Below, one piece after another: positions 55,717 through 64,000 of a stretch of 64,000 nucleotides of DNA. Each line of letters starts with the position of its first letter. The stretch's first letter is position 1. The notes under the pieces were generated by a model. That model worked only from the letters and a program-made list of their open reading frames with translations. It was not told the origin of the DNA and did no database searches. This DNA comes from an uncultured Bacilli bacterium. Lineage in GTDB: Bacteria; Bacillota_I; Bacilli_A; RF39; UBA660. The translations under genes and the position numbers were made by a program. The DNA lies in the NCBI GenBank assembly GCA_934176955.1, contig CAKPOS010000003.1, positions 1 through 64,000 of the forward strand, written 5' to 3'.

Positions 55717-56406
55717 ATGAAGAAAATTATTCAATTATTAAAAAAAATCTTAAAAAAATATAATCCTGTTTTTTATTTGGGTAGTAGTGATACTCTTCCT
55801 CCTCCGTTGACAAAGGAAGAAGAAATTCATTATGTGGAATTAGCTCAACAAGGAGATCAGAAAGCAAGAAATAAATTAATTGAGCATAATTTGAGATTAG
55901 TTGTTTTTTTAGCTAAAAAATATGAAAATACGAAAGTAGATTTAGAAGATTTAGTTTCTATTGGTACGATTGGTTTAATTAAAGGAGTAAATACTTATCG
56001 ATTAGATAAAAATATTAAACTAGCAACTTATGCATCACGCTGCATTGATAATGAAATTTTGATGTATTTAAGGAAAACAAAGAGAAAGAGAACCGAGGTA
56101 AGTTTTGAAGATAGCCTTAGTTTTGACGCTGATGGAAATGAATTACATTTAGAAGATGTTTTAGGAACAGAGAAAGATATTGTTACAAAAGGATTAGAAG
56201 AGGAATTAGACCGACATCTTTTATATCAAGAAGTTTCTAAGTTAGAAGGAAGGGATAAAGAAATTATTGAATACCGCTATGGATTAAACGGAAAAAAAGA
56301 ACTTACCCAAAAGGAAGTTGCTAACTTATTAGGAATTAGTCAATCTTATATTTCTAGAATAGAAAAAAAAGTAATTAAGAAATTAAGTTCTATGATAAAA
56401 ATATAA
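55717..56406 (+). CDS. sigE: Sporulation sigma factor SigE
   Basis: Protein of 229 residues with a pro-sequence-like start (KKIIQLLKKILKKY...FYLGSSDTLPPPL), region 2 (NLRLVVFLAKKYENT, DLVSIGTIGLIKGVNTY, YASRCIDNEILMYLRK) and region 4 (LTQKEVANLLGISQSYISRIE). Early mother-cell sigma factor. The third gene of the Bacillus spoIIG cluster, sigG, does not follow. Confidence 0.93.
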   Translation: MKKIIQLLKKILKKYNPVFYLGSSDTLPPPLTKEEEIHYVELAQQGDQKARNKLIEHNLRLVVFLAKKYENTKVDLEDLVSIGTIGLIKGVNTYRLDKNIKLATYASRCIDNEILMYLRKTKRKRTEVSFEDSLSFDADGNELHLEDVLGTEKDIVTKGLEEELDRHLLYQEVSKLEGRDKEIIEYRYGLNGKKELTQKEVANLLGISQSYISRIEKKVIKKLSSMIKI

Positions 56407-56411
56407 TAGAA

Positions 56412-56462
56412 AAAATACACCTACAAGACGCTAGGAAGGAGTCAAGTAAAGGTGTATTTTTT
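56412..56462 (+). terminator. Terminator after sigE
   Basis: AAAATACACCT (56412-56422) and AGGTGTATTTT (56450-56460) pair, with T after. The 300-base gap to lon otherwise holds only AT-rich DNA and the lon promoter. Confidence 0.7.
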
Positions 56463-56657
56463 CAAATTCCTATGATATCCTAGGAAGAGATTAAAAAATC
56501 CCTAGAGAAATTTCTTTCTCTAATACTATTGTAACACATATTTTGAAAAAGTATGTAACCAAATAGACTACATTGACACAATTTTTTTCTATAAAATTCC
56601 ATTCTGTTACTGATATGATAATTTTTAGAAAAAGTCAAAGAAAATATTCTTCTATAA

Positions 56658-56686
56658 CTTGATAATTCTAAGTCTTTTTGATACAA
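56658..56686 (+). promoter_or_regulatory. Sigma-A-like promoter of lon
   Basis: TTGATA (56658-56663), 17 bases, TACAAT (56681-56686), 26 bp before the start codon. No HrcA or CtsR site is seen in this gap. Confidence 0.65.
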
Positions 56687-56712
56687 TAATGAGCTAGAAA
56701 GAAGGAAGTAAT

Positions 56713-59049
56713 ATGGTTCAAACAAATTTACCCGTTTTGTTATTAAAAGATACTGTTTTATTTCCTTATAACGAAATTCGACTAGAATTTAGTACAAGCA
56801 AAGAAAAATTAGTATTAGAAACTGCTTATCAGTATTATGATCAACAGATATTATTATTAAATTTGAATGATCCCTTAGAGGAAAATCCCAACCTTGATGA
56901 TTTGCCGACAATTGGTGTAGTAGGAAAAATTAAATCCAAATTATCTTTATCGAATGGAAATGAAAGAGTAGTGATTTCTGGATTAGAAAGAGTACAAGTA
57001 GTAAATTATTTAGAAAACGATTATGGTTATTTAGATTCTTTTGTCATTTCTATTCCAAGAGAAGAGATTGATGAAAAAGAAAATATTGCTTTAAGAAGAA
57101 TTTTATTTAGGGATTTAAATACTTATATTGACTCTTCTTCTTTAATGAGTAATAGTGTAATAGGAAAAATTTCTGGAGTAAATGATATTGGAAAACTATC
57201 AGATATCATTTGTGCAGAACTACCTATTTCTTATGCTAAAAAAATAAAATACTTAAGACAAGTAAACCAAGTTAATAGAGTGAAACTTTTATTAGAAGAT
57301 TTAAAAAGTGAAATTGAAACCATTCAATTAGAAAATGAAATTGAAACTTCTTTAAAAGATAAAATAGATACTTCTCAAAGAAATTATTTACTTCATGAAA
57401 AAATCCGAATAATGAAAGAAGAATTAGGAGAGTTCACAATAAAAGATACAGAAGCAAATCAATTACGACAAAGAATTAAAGAGAAGAAATTACCTAATCG
57501 GGTAAGAGTCAGATTAGAAGAAGAATTAAAAAGATATACTTTGTCTTCAGAAGCTTCTCCTGAAGTAACAATAATTAGAACTTATATTGATTGGTTGTTA
57601 AATTTACCATGGTATGAAGGAACGAGAGCAAGATATCAATTAGATAAAGTAAAAGAAGTTTTAAATGAAAGCCATTATGGATTAGATGCTGCTAAAAAAA
57701 GAATTATTGAATTTGTCTCTGTAGTAGAAAAATTGAAAAAAACAGAGAGTACAATTATTTGTTTAGTTGGTCCCCCTGGAGTAGGAAAGACAACTTTAGC
57801 GCATAGCATTGCTAATGCCTTGGACAAAAAATTTGTAAAAATTAGTGTTGGTGGAATTTCCGATGAAGCAGAAATTGTTGGACACCGAAGAACTTATTTA
57901 GGAGCAAGTCCTGGAAAAATTATTCAAGGGATGAAAAAAGCTGGTGTTAATAATCCTGTGTTTTTGATAGATGAAGTTGATAAACTAGGTAAAGATTATC
58001 ATGGAGATCCTGCTTCTAGTCTTCTAGAAGTTCTAGATAAAGAGCAAAATCAACATTTTTGTGATAATTATATTGAAGAAGAATTTGATTTATCGAAAGT
58101 TTTATTTATTTTAACAGCAAATGATATTTCTAAAATTCCTAATGCACTAAAGGATAGGTTAGAAATCATTGAGATATCTAGTTATACAAATTATGATAAA
58201 AAAGAAATTGCAAAAAAACATTTAATTCCTAAATTACTAAAAGAGTATCGAATTAAAGATAATAATATTACTATTGATGATAATGCAATTACTAAAATTA
58301 TTGAAGATTATACCAAAGAAGCAGGAGCTAGAGAATTAAAACGAAAGATTGAAGAAATTTGTCGAGTAATTGTAACAGAAGATATTCATGATATTGTCAT
58401 TACCAATGAAAATCTTGATACTTATCTAGGTACTTCGAAGTATTTTCATTCTAAAAATGAAAAATTTGCAGAAAGTGGAACGATTAATGCATTAGCTTAT
58501 ACCATTTATGGAGGAGAAATTTTAAAAATATCTGCTACTTCTTATAAGGGAGAAGGAAAATTAAAAGTAACCGGGAATATTGGTAAAGTAATGAAGGAAA
58601 GTGTTGAAGTAGCACTTAGCTTTGTTCGAAGTAATGCAGATAAATTTGGAATAGATGATTTATTATTTCAGTTTCGAGATTTTCATGTTCACATTGAAGA
58701 AGGTTCAACGCCAAAAGATGGCCCAAGTGCTGGTGTTGCCATTGCTACTTCGTTAATCAGTTTGTTAAAGAATAAAATTATTCCTCATGATATTAGTATG
58801 ACAGGGGAAATTACTTTAAGAGGTTCAATTCTTGCTATAGGGGGATTAAAAGAAAAATTAATTGCCGCTATGGACAATGGAATAAAAAGAGTATTCATCC
58901 CCATTATGAATAAACATGATTTAGAAGATGTACCAGATGAGGTAAAGAAAAGTTTAGATTTAGTTTTTGTGAAAAATTATTTTGATATTTATTATTATTT
59001 ATTTAATATGGAAGGAAATCCAATCATAGAAGAGGAGCAAAAAGATTAA
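56713..59049 (+). CDS. lon: Lon protease
   Basis: Protein of 778 residues, full length. N-terminal substrate domain (LPVLLLKDTVLFPY), AAA+ with Walker A GPPGVGKTT and Walker B NPVFLIDEVDK, and the Ser-Lys protease domain with Ser672 in KDGPSAGVA and the Lys in AIGGLKEKLIAA. ATP-dependent quality control in the cytoplasm. Ends 92 bp before the next gene. Confidence 0.96.
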   Translation: MVQTNLPVLLLKDTVLFPYNEIRLEFSTSKEKLVLETAYQYYDQQILLLNLNDPLEENPNLDDLPTIGVVGKIKSKLSLSNGNERVVISGLERVQVVNYLENDYGYLDSFVISIPREEIDEKENIALRRILFRDLNTYIDSSSLMSNSVIGKISGVNDIGKLSDIICAELPISYAKKIKYLRQVNQVNRVKLLLEDLKSEIETIQLENEIETSLKDKIDTSQRNYLLHEKIRIMKEELGEFTIKDTEANQLRQRIKEKKLPNRVRVRLEEELKRYTLSSEASPEVTIIRTYIDWLLNLPWYEGTRARYQLDKVKEVLNESHYGLDAAKKRIIEFVSVVEKLKKTESTIICLVGPPGVGKTTLAHSIANALDKKFVKISVGGISDEAEIVGHRRTYLGASPGKIIQGMKKAGVNNPVFLIDEVDKLGKDYHGDPASSLLEVLDKEQNQHFCDNYIEEEFDLSKVLFILTANDISKIPNALKDRLEIIEISSYTNYDKKEIAKKHLIPKLLKEYRIKDNNITIDDNAITKIIEDYTKEAGARELKRKIEEICRVIVTEDIHDIVITNENLDTYLGTSKYFHSKNEKFAESGTINALAYTIYGGEILKISATSYKGEGKLKVTGNIGKVMKESVEVALSFVRSNADKFGIDDLLFQFRDFHVHIEEGSTPKDGPSAGVAIATSLISLLKNKIIPHDISMTGEITLRGSILAIGGLKEKLIAAMDNGIKRVFIPIMNKHDLEDVPDEVKKSLDLVFVKNYFDIYYYLFNMEGNPIIEEEQKD

Positions 59050-59140
59050 TTTTATCTTTAAAGCTTCTTTTTTTGAAATTTTCTCTTGAAGTATTTTCCT
59101 TTTTTGAAAATTATTATATAATTAGAAAAGAAAAGAGGCT

Positions 59141-59410
59141 ATGAAAATGGAGATTCAAAAGAGAGTAAGTGATATTTCAAAAGTTGTTGATAGTCAGTGG
59201 CAAGCCAATCACAATTATCATCAAATTAAACAAGCTAATGAACAAAGACAACAACATTTTAATAAAATGTTTAACATTAAAGATAAAAAAGAAAGGGATA
59301 AAGAAATATTAGAAGCAAATAGTATTGAAGGAAGATTAAAGAGACTAGAAGGAAATATGCAAGCTTCTAAAGGAAATGAACTATTTAGAAATAGAAATAA
59401 CTTTAGGTGA
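59141..59410 (+). CDS. Small coiled-coil protein of unknown function
   Basis: Protein of 89 residues (or 87 from the ATG at 59147), after AAGAGG. Gln- and Asn-rich, helical, with no membrane segment. It is four bases upstream of rnhB and likely co-transcribed with it. Confidence 0.5.
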   Translation: MKMEIQKRVSDISKVVDSQWQANHNYHQIKQANEQRQQHFNKMFNIKDKKERDKEILEANSIEGRLKRLEGNMQASKGNELFRNRNNFR

Positions 59411-59413
59411 AAT

Positions 59414-60055
59414 ATGGAAGATTTATATTGCTATGAAAGAGAATTAATTCAAAAAGGAATCAAAGTCATTGCCGGTGTTGATGAAGTAGGAAGAGGCCCT
59501 TTAGTAGGAAATGTTGTTGCTGCTTGTGTAGTTTTGCCATTAAATTATCAATTAGAAGGATTAACGGATTCTAAAAAACTTTCTGCTAAAAAAAGAGAAC
59601 AATTTTATGATATCTTAATGAAAGATGCTTTAGCTATTGGTATAGGAGAAATTTCTCCAAAAGTAATCGATGAAGTGAATATTTATCAAGCAACAAAATT
59701 AGCAATGAAAGAAGCTATCGAAAAGGCTAATGAAAAACTAAAACTGGAATATATTTTAATTGATGCTATGCCGTTAGATTTAGAAATTCCAACAACATCA
59801 ATAATTAAGGGAGATAGTAAAAGTTTATCTATAGCAGCTGCTTCTGTAATTGCAAAAGTAACAAGGGATAGAGAACTTTGTGAATTGGATAAAAAATATC
59901 CAATGTATGATTTTGCAAATAACAAAGGGTATGGAACGAAGAAACATTTGGAAGCAATTTCAACGTATGGAATCTGTAAATATCATCGCTTAAGTTATGC
60001 TCCTGTTTTAAAATATAAAGATAAAATTAATGAAATTGATAAAAACCATCTCTAG
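59414..60055 (+). CDS. rnhB: RNase HII
   Basis: Protein of 213 residues. Catalytic carboxylates in AGVDEVGRGPL and LIDAMPLDL, plus SIAAASVIAKVTRDREL and NKGYGTKKHLEAI. Removes ribonucleotides and RNA primers from DNA. Confidence 0.94.
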   Translation: MEDLYCYERELIQKGIKVIAGVDEVGRGPLVGNVVAACVVLPLNYQLEGLTDSKKLSAKKREQFYDILMKDALAIGIGEISPKVIDEVNIYQATKLAMKEAIEKANEKLKLEYILIDAMPLDLEIPTTSIIKGDSKSLSIAAASVIAKVTRDRELCELDKKYPMYDFANNKGYGTKKHLEAISTYGICKYHRLSYAPVLKYKDKINEIDKNHL

Positions 60056-60069
60056 TTGAGGTGGCTTTT
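60045..60069 (+). terminator. Terminator after rnhB
   Basis: CCATCTC (60046-60052) pairs with GAGGTGG (60058-60064), with a G-T pair, followed by CTTTT. The stem includes the last codons of rnhB. Confidence 0.6.
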
Positions 60070-60238
60070 GGTTCTTCGAAATTCGATGGACCTAACAAAA
60101 AATATTCATTATATTTACTTAATGTGAATTTGAATTTTTTAAAGAATGATTTAGTTTTTTTAAATTTTAAGAAATAAAATAGGAGAAAATCACGCAATTT
60201 AGATGTGATTTTTTAGACCCACCTAATTTTGAAGAACA
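60070..60238. mobile_element. Small inverted-repeat element (ISL3-like ends)
   Basis: Ends GGTTCTTCGAAATTCGATGG (60070 on) and the reverse complement of TGTTCTTCAAAATTAGGTGG (ending 60238) match at most positions. About 170 bp with an AAATCAC hairpin before the right end and no coding sequence. The ends recall ISL3-family insertion sequences (tentative). A solo right end is at 10681-10738. Confidence 0.5.
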
Positions 60239-60288
60239 TGGCTTTTTTATATTTGTAAGAAAAAAATTCGTATCATAGAAATACGAAC

Positions 60289-60837
60289 TTAGATTTCTCT
60301 CATTTCTTCGGCATTTTTAAAAGGATCTTTAGGATCGATATGGTCATAAAATAAAATTCCATGTAAATGATCCATTTCATGTTGAAAGGCTATCGCTAGT
60401 TCTTCTCTAGCACGATACTTAATTTTATTTCCCTCTACATCGTAGCCAGTAAAAGTAACCCTAGCGTATCTAGGAACAATTCCTTCAACATCACGATTCA
60501 CGCTTAAACATCCTTCTCCTCCAGAAGAATAAATTAATTCTTCAGAGTGAGAGATTAATTTAGGATTAATTAAAACATAATTTTTAAAAACATTTTCTTT
60601 TTCTTCATGACAAACAACAAAAAAATTTTTATTTAATCCGACTTGAGGAGCAGCAAGCCCCATACCGGGTCTTAAATGATATTTTTCTGCTTTTTCTTCT
60701 ATTTGAGAAAAGTGTAAGTGTTCTAGCATATCATGAATTAATTTTTTATCTTTATCACTTAAAGGAAATTCCATATCTGTATTTTTAGCACGAATTCTTT
60801 TGTCTTTTTCATCTAATATATCACTTGTTAAAAGCAT
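60289..60837 (-). CDS. def: Peptide deformylase
   Basis: Protein of 182 residues. The three family motifs are GMGLAAPQVG, EGCLSV and QHEMDHLHG, which hold the metal. Removes the formyl group from new proteins. It stands alone on the minus strand, without fmt. Confidence 0.94.
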   Translation of the reverse strand: MLLTSDILDEKDKRIRAKNTDMEFPLSDKDKKLIHDMLEHLHFSQIEEKAEKYHLRPGMGLAAPQVGLNKNFFVVCHEEKENVFKNYVLINPKLISHSEELIYSSGGEGCLSVNRDVEGIVPRYARVTFTGYDVEGNKIKYRAREELAIAFQHEMDHLHGILFYDHIDPKDPFKNAEEMREI

Positions 60838-60909
60838 AAAATCACTTCCTTGTGAATATATATTATCACAAATTGAAAAAAAAAGAAAGGATTTCTTCCT
60901 TCCTTATTG

Positions 60910-61089
60910 CTAGACAGTAACTCTAGCACCAATAATAATAACCAGTAAAATAAATAAGACTAGGATAATTGCAGCACTATAACCAGTTCCTCCACCATAG
61001 CCGTATCCACCATAAACGGGATAGCTTCCTGTATTATTGCAACCGCAAGAATTGTTATATCCACTACTATATCCACCGTAGTAATACAT
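60910..61089 (-). CDS. YjcZ-family small glycine/tyrosine-rich membrane protein
   Basis: A 59-residue protein, MYYYGGYSSG... rich in Gly, Tyr and Asn with one CGC, followed by a single membrane helix (about 38-54) and ending GARVTV. AGGAGG lies seven bases before the ATG. The arrangement (Gly/Tyr-rich head, hydrophobic AIILVLFILLVIIIGA tail) is that of the YjcZ/YczN sporulation proteins, sometimes found in the spore coat. Its presence agrees with SigE in this window. Confidence 0.8.
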   Translation of the reverse strand: MYYYGGYSSGYNNSCGCNNTGSYPVYGGYGYGGGTGYSAAIILVLFILLVIIIGARVTV

Positions 61090-61161
61090 AATTTTACCTC
61101 CTTTACATATCTAATATAGTTTACGCGCTAAAAGAATATATGACATTATTTTTAAATCATA

Positions 61162-61190
61162 TTTACAATTAAATTCTTTTTTGTTATAAT
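61162..61190 (+). promoter_or_regulatory. Sigma-A-like promoter of uppP
   Basis: TTTACA (61162-61167), 17 bases, TATAAT (61185-61190), 27 bp before the start codon. Confidence 0.7.
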
Positions 61191-61217
61191 GACTAAAGAA
61201 AAGAGAGGGATTCATTC

Positions 61218-62021
61218 ATGAATATTATTAGGTGCATTGTTTTAGGAATTGTTCAAGGAATAGGAGAATTTTTACCCATTTCTTCTTCAGCACATTTAAT
61301 TTTAGTTCCTTATTTATTAGGTTGGAAAGAGTCTTCAATGGCTTTTGATATTGCCCTACACTTTGGAACTTTAATGGCTGTTTTAGTAATTTATTTTAAA
61401 GATTGGTGGAATTTATTCATTGGAGCTTGTAAAAATCTCTTTAAAAAGGAAGATACAACAGAAGGAAAAATGTTTTGGTATTTAGTAGTAGCAACAATAC
61501 CAGCTGCTTTAGTAGGACTCCTATTAGATGATGTTATTGAAGGATTCTTTCGTAATCAGATATGGGCAATTGCTTTATTATTAGCACTAATGGGAGTATT
61601 TATTTATGCTGGAGATAAATGGGCTAGTAAACATTATCGAAAAAAAGAAGTACCTTTTGAAAAAATAACTTTAAAGCAGGCGTTTTTAGTAGGATGTTCT
61701 CAAGCATTTGCTGTTTTTCCAGGATTTTCTAGAAGTGGTACCACAATATTAGCAGGAAGATTAATGGGACTTAGCAAAGAGGCAATTACTAAATTTACTT
61801 TTTTAATGTCTGTTCCTATTATTGCAGGGGCTACAGTACTAAAAATAGGAGAATTGCAAATGACTAGTGAAGTGATTGCTGGAATTGTAACTTCTTTTGT
61901 AGTAGGAGTAATAAGTATCAAGTTCTTACTTCGTTATATTAAGAAACATGATTTTTCTATCTTTGCTTTTTATAGAGTTATCATTGCAATATTAGTATAT
62001 ATTAAATTAATTTGGTTTTAA
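61218..62021 (+). CDS. uppP: Undecaprenyl-diphosphatase UppP
   Basis: Protein of 267 residues with about eight membrane segments. GIVQGIGEFLPISSSAH and PGFSRSGTT are the two conserved motifs. Recycles the lipid carrier for wall synthesis; also known as BacA for bacitracin resistance, so it fits in function with the Bce module at 5306-9904. Confidence 0.95.
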   Translation: MNIIRCIVLGIVQGIGEFLPISSSAHLILVPYLLGWKESSMAFDIALHFGTLMAVLVIYFKDWWNLFIGACKNLFKKEDTTEGKMFWYLVVATIPAALVGLLLDDVIEGFFRNQIWAIALLLALMGVFIYAGDKWASKHYRKKEVPFEKITLKQAFLVGCSQAFAVFPGFSRSGTTILAGRLMGLSKEAITKFTFLMSVPIIAGATVLKIGELQMTSEVIAGIVTSFVVGVISIKFLLRYIKKHDFSIFAFYRVIIAILVYIKLIWF

Positions 62022-62033
62022 TAACCAATTCTT

Positions 62034-62107
62034 GCCGTAATAGTATAATGGTATTACGAGGCCATGGTAAGGCTTTAACGTAGGTCCGATTCCTACTTAC
62101 GGCACCA
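62034..62107 (+). tRNA. tRNA-Thr (anticodon GGT)
   Basis: Acceptor GCCGTAA (62034-62040) pairs with TTACGGC (62097-62103), discriminator A, then encoded CCA. The anticodon stem AGGCC/GGCTT encloses ATGGTAA with anticodon GGT at 62066-62068. The T stem is GTAGG/CCTAC. G1-C72 and C2-G71 with GGU agree with threonine identity. The D arm is short. Confidence 0.88.
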
Positions 62108-62217
62108 TTATTTTTTTATGAACCAAAAATACTTATTTAGATAATTCTTTATTTAAGAGAATGAAACTAGTTAAGTATTTTAATTGTATATAAGAAGTGT
62201 TAGGGAAGAGGGATAGA

Positions 62218-62793
62218 ATGGCTTATGCAAAATATGAATTAAATGGCAAAAGTTTATTAAATTTAAATCATATTGGGATGGTAGATTATGATGAATATTA
62301 TTTAATGAGGAGTAAAAGTATTGAAAGAAGAAATAATATTGCTGATAAATATATTTCTATACAAAATACTCATTTGCTTCAAAATGAACCAGGTATTAAT
62401 TATTCAGTATTATATAAACGTTTTTTAGAAGAATTGAAAAGTACAAATCTTGAATTGTATAATCAAAAATTAATGTTCTATAATGAATTTAAGAGTGAAT
62501 TAAATGCAGAAGAAAAAATGTTCGATGAAGAAAAAAGACAGCTATTAATAAAAGGATATCCATTTGATAAAAGTTTAAAAAAATATGGCTATTATATTGT
62601 TAAAATTGATGATGATTATTATCAATACAAATGGGTTACGGAAAAAACTAAAGTAGATATGGGGGATAGATTCCTTCCTCAAAATGCTATTATTAGTGGT
62701 TATCGATTTGTTCCTCTAACGATTGAAGAACTACAAGAAATAAAATTAAATATTACAAATTCAGGTACAAATGGTTTAAAGCGTTTTAGATAG
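62218..62793 (+). CDS. Hypothetical protein
   Basis: Protein of 191 residues; ATG at 62218 after AAGAGGG. Helical middle (about 30-115) and a Tyr-rich segment (KYGYYIVKIDDDYYQYKWV). No signal or membrane segment. No family recognised. It is the first gene after tRNA-Thr. Confidence 0.55.
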   Translation: MAYAKYELNGKSLLNLNHIGMVDYDEYYLMRSKSIERRNNIADKYISIQNTHLLQNEPGINYSVLYKRFLEELKSTNLELYNQKLMFYNEFKSELNAEEKMFDEEKRQLLIKGYPFDKSLKKYGYYIVKIDDDYYQYKWVTEKTKVDMGDRFLPQNAIISGYRFVPLTIEELQEIKLNITNSGTNGLKRFR

Positions 62794-62857
62794 AAAAATA
62801 GTTTAAATGTTTTATTATAATTCATCAAAAGTATATGGATATTTTAGGAGAAAAAAA

Positions 62858-63418
62858 GTGGGTAATAAGGAAAAAAATTATAAAAATCAATTTTTAGGGG
62901 TTGTTAGTACAATTATTAAAAGCATGGTTGTATTGGTAATAATGGGAGTTATAATGTTTTATCTATCTAAGTTAGGCTCTAAGATTTATCTTTATCATTC
63001 AATTGATTATGATGGAGTTAAATGTAGTAAAGGTGTATGTTGGCATGAAACTTTTTTGACTAATATTAAATGGATAGATTCTTTTTATGGATCAATAGGT
63101 ATAATTATATTTATTTTCATTAATTGTTTTAGTTTTTTATTTTATAATTATATGATAAAGAAATTTAAGAATTGTAAAATTGTTGTTAGTAAAATTTTAT
63201 TTATCATATTTAGTTGTCTTGTTAATTTTTCAATGTCATTGTCATATAGAATCGATGTTACCCCTTGGTTTGTTACCCCTTGGTTTAAAAATAATATTCT
63301 TAATATTTTAAATAAAATAATAATACTTCGTGGACTTAAATTGTGGCCAATAATATTTTTAAGCATTTATATTGGGGAATATCTTTATCATAAAAAGAAA
63401 AAGTTAAAGGATTCTTAA
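62858..63418 (+). CDS. Membrane protein of unknown function
   Basis: Protein of 186 residues from the GTG at 62858, chosen for TAGGAG eight bases upstream; the ATG at 62807 has no such site. About four membrane helices (near 15-40, 75-95, 110-130, 155-175) and a C-terminal KKKKLKDS. A short duplicated motif VTPWFVTPWF lies in an outer loop. No family recognised. Confidence 0.55.
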   Translation: MGNKEKNYKNQFLGVVSTIIKSMVVLVIMGVIMFYLSKLGSKIYLYHSIDYDGVKCSKGVCWHETFLTNIKWIDSFYGSIGIIIFIFINCFSFLFYNYMIKKFKNCKIVVSKILFIIFSCLVNFSMSLSYRIDVTPWFVTPWFKNNILNILNKIIILRGLKLWPIIFLSIYIGEYLYHKKKKLKDS

Positions 63419-63530
63419 ATTACTGTTTCATTTTTAGTTATAAGTTTAGATGAAGATTTAATGTGAATACTTATAATATGATTAATTTATTTTTTATGAA
63501 ATTAAGGAAAGGGGAATGAAATATGTGTAA

Positions 63531-63575
63531 AAACAATTAAGTAATATATGTGATATATCCTTAATTGTTTTTTGT
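63531..63575 (+). terminator. Terminator before the last gene
   Basis: AAACAATTAAG (63531-63541) and CTTAATTGTTT (63560-63570) pair perfectly, followed by TTTTG. Confidence 0.7.
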
Positions 63576-63687
63576 TATTGTATCAAATTTATTTTGAGAA
63601 GTCTTTAGTTTTAATTTTATTTACAAAATAAAACTTGTGTGAAATAAATTTAAATGGTAATATAAGAAATGCTTAAAAGGAGGAATT

Positions 63688-64000
63688 ATGGAAAATAATA
63701 AATTTAAACAATTTTGTAGTTCTATTGATTATGATACTTATTATAAACTTCAAACTATTTTTGGATTTTCTAGTGTTGGGGTTTCTTTGACTAGTGATTT
63801 GATGTTATCACAATATCCAATTTTGGGTAGTTCATTTGAAGTTTTAACATATCTTTTGTTTTCTGTATATTGTGGATTGTTTTTTTCGAAGGGTAAATAT
63901 TATACAAAAGATTTTAATCAAATTAGAAGTTTATATCAAGAGTTTATTACTAATTATAATCAATTAAATGAAATATTTGATTTTAATGATCCTATTCAAA
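63688..64000 (+). CDS. Gene cut by the right window edge
   Basis: Open frame of at least 104 codons from ATG at 63688, after AAAAGGAGG, running to the window end. The part seen begins MENNKFKQFCSSIDYDTYYK, followed by two hydrophobic segments (about 19-38 and 44-64) and a helical charged part. Likely a membrane protein; no family recognised. Confidence 0.65.
   Translation, partial: MENNKFKQFCSSIDYDTYYKLQTIFGFSSVGVSLTSDLMLSQYPILGSSFEVLTYLLFSVYCGLFFSKGKYYTKDFNQIRSLYQEFITNYNQLNEIFDFNDPIQ

Noticed and set aside
1..64000. Mycoplasma-type code with TGA as tryptophan
   Set aside because: TGA ends several intact genes at the expected place (for example 14865 and 35346), and tryptophans are TGG.

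Overview
The window is AT-rich (counted stretches near 30% G+C) and uses the standard bacterial code: TGA is a normal stop and Trp is TGG. Gene content points to a low-GC Gram-positive (Firmicutes/Bacilli) with a spore programme: SpoIIGA-SigmaE, a YjcZ-type small protein, SepF-DivIVA, SufC/S/U, ParE, RarA, RNase R and UppP. Dense ribosome-binding sites, a short SUF operon and large families of cysteine-rich surface proteins suggest an uncultured gut Bacilli lineage near Erysipelotrichales/RF39. That placement is inference.

Layout. 1-5.3 kb: an ankyrin-repeat gene paired with a very large protein ending in an ADP-ribosyltransferase-like segment, then a Fic-like remnant. 5.3-9.9 kb: a BceRS-BceAB antimicrobial-peptide module with a shared operator motif before both the regulator and the transporter. 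9.9-10.65 kb: a dead insertion sequence with 33-bp inverted repeats. 10.7-20.05 kb: an NMT1/THI5-type ABC importer operon (minus strand) whose binding-protein gene is cut in two by a 6,758-bp element. The element carries a serine recombinase, an M3 peptidase, an M23 peptidase, a tandem deoxyribosyltransferase-like protein and a tail-anchored protein. A 7-bp core (TTGTTGC) is present at both junctions. Removing the element with one core copy restores an exactly in-frame 333-residue binding protein. 20.1-26.8 kb: three surface-protein genes. Two have near-identical upstream regions with a poly-T tract (20 and 19 T) where a promoter spacer would be, and three GC-rich hypervariable C-lectin-like patches that resemble diversity-generating-retroelement targets.

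26.9-36.3 kb: housekeeping genes (GAPDH, a divergent sigma-like factor, a compact SUF operon, sepF-divIVA, a second cysteine desulfurase, a membrane thioredoxin-like protein). 36.3-41.2 kb: a cassette of a secreted protein, three unrelated-looking membrane proteins and a small ABC ATPase. It is bounded by about 160-bp direct repeats derived from the 3' end of the upstream gene, and the remnant of a second unit follows. 41.4-62.1 kb: core genes (rnr, two CapA paralogues, parE, tadA, rarA, Abi_2, htrA, rubrerythrin, spoIIGA-sigE, lon, rnhB, def, uppP) and one tRNA-Thr. 62.2-64 kb: unrecognised genes, the last cut by the window edge.

A family of short repeats with inverted ends (GATAGTGTAAAATT...) recurs throughout: three complete copies, plus one left half and one right half that bracket the surface-protein cluster. 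Two complete copies flank the deoxyribosyltransferase-like gene inside the intervening element.
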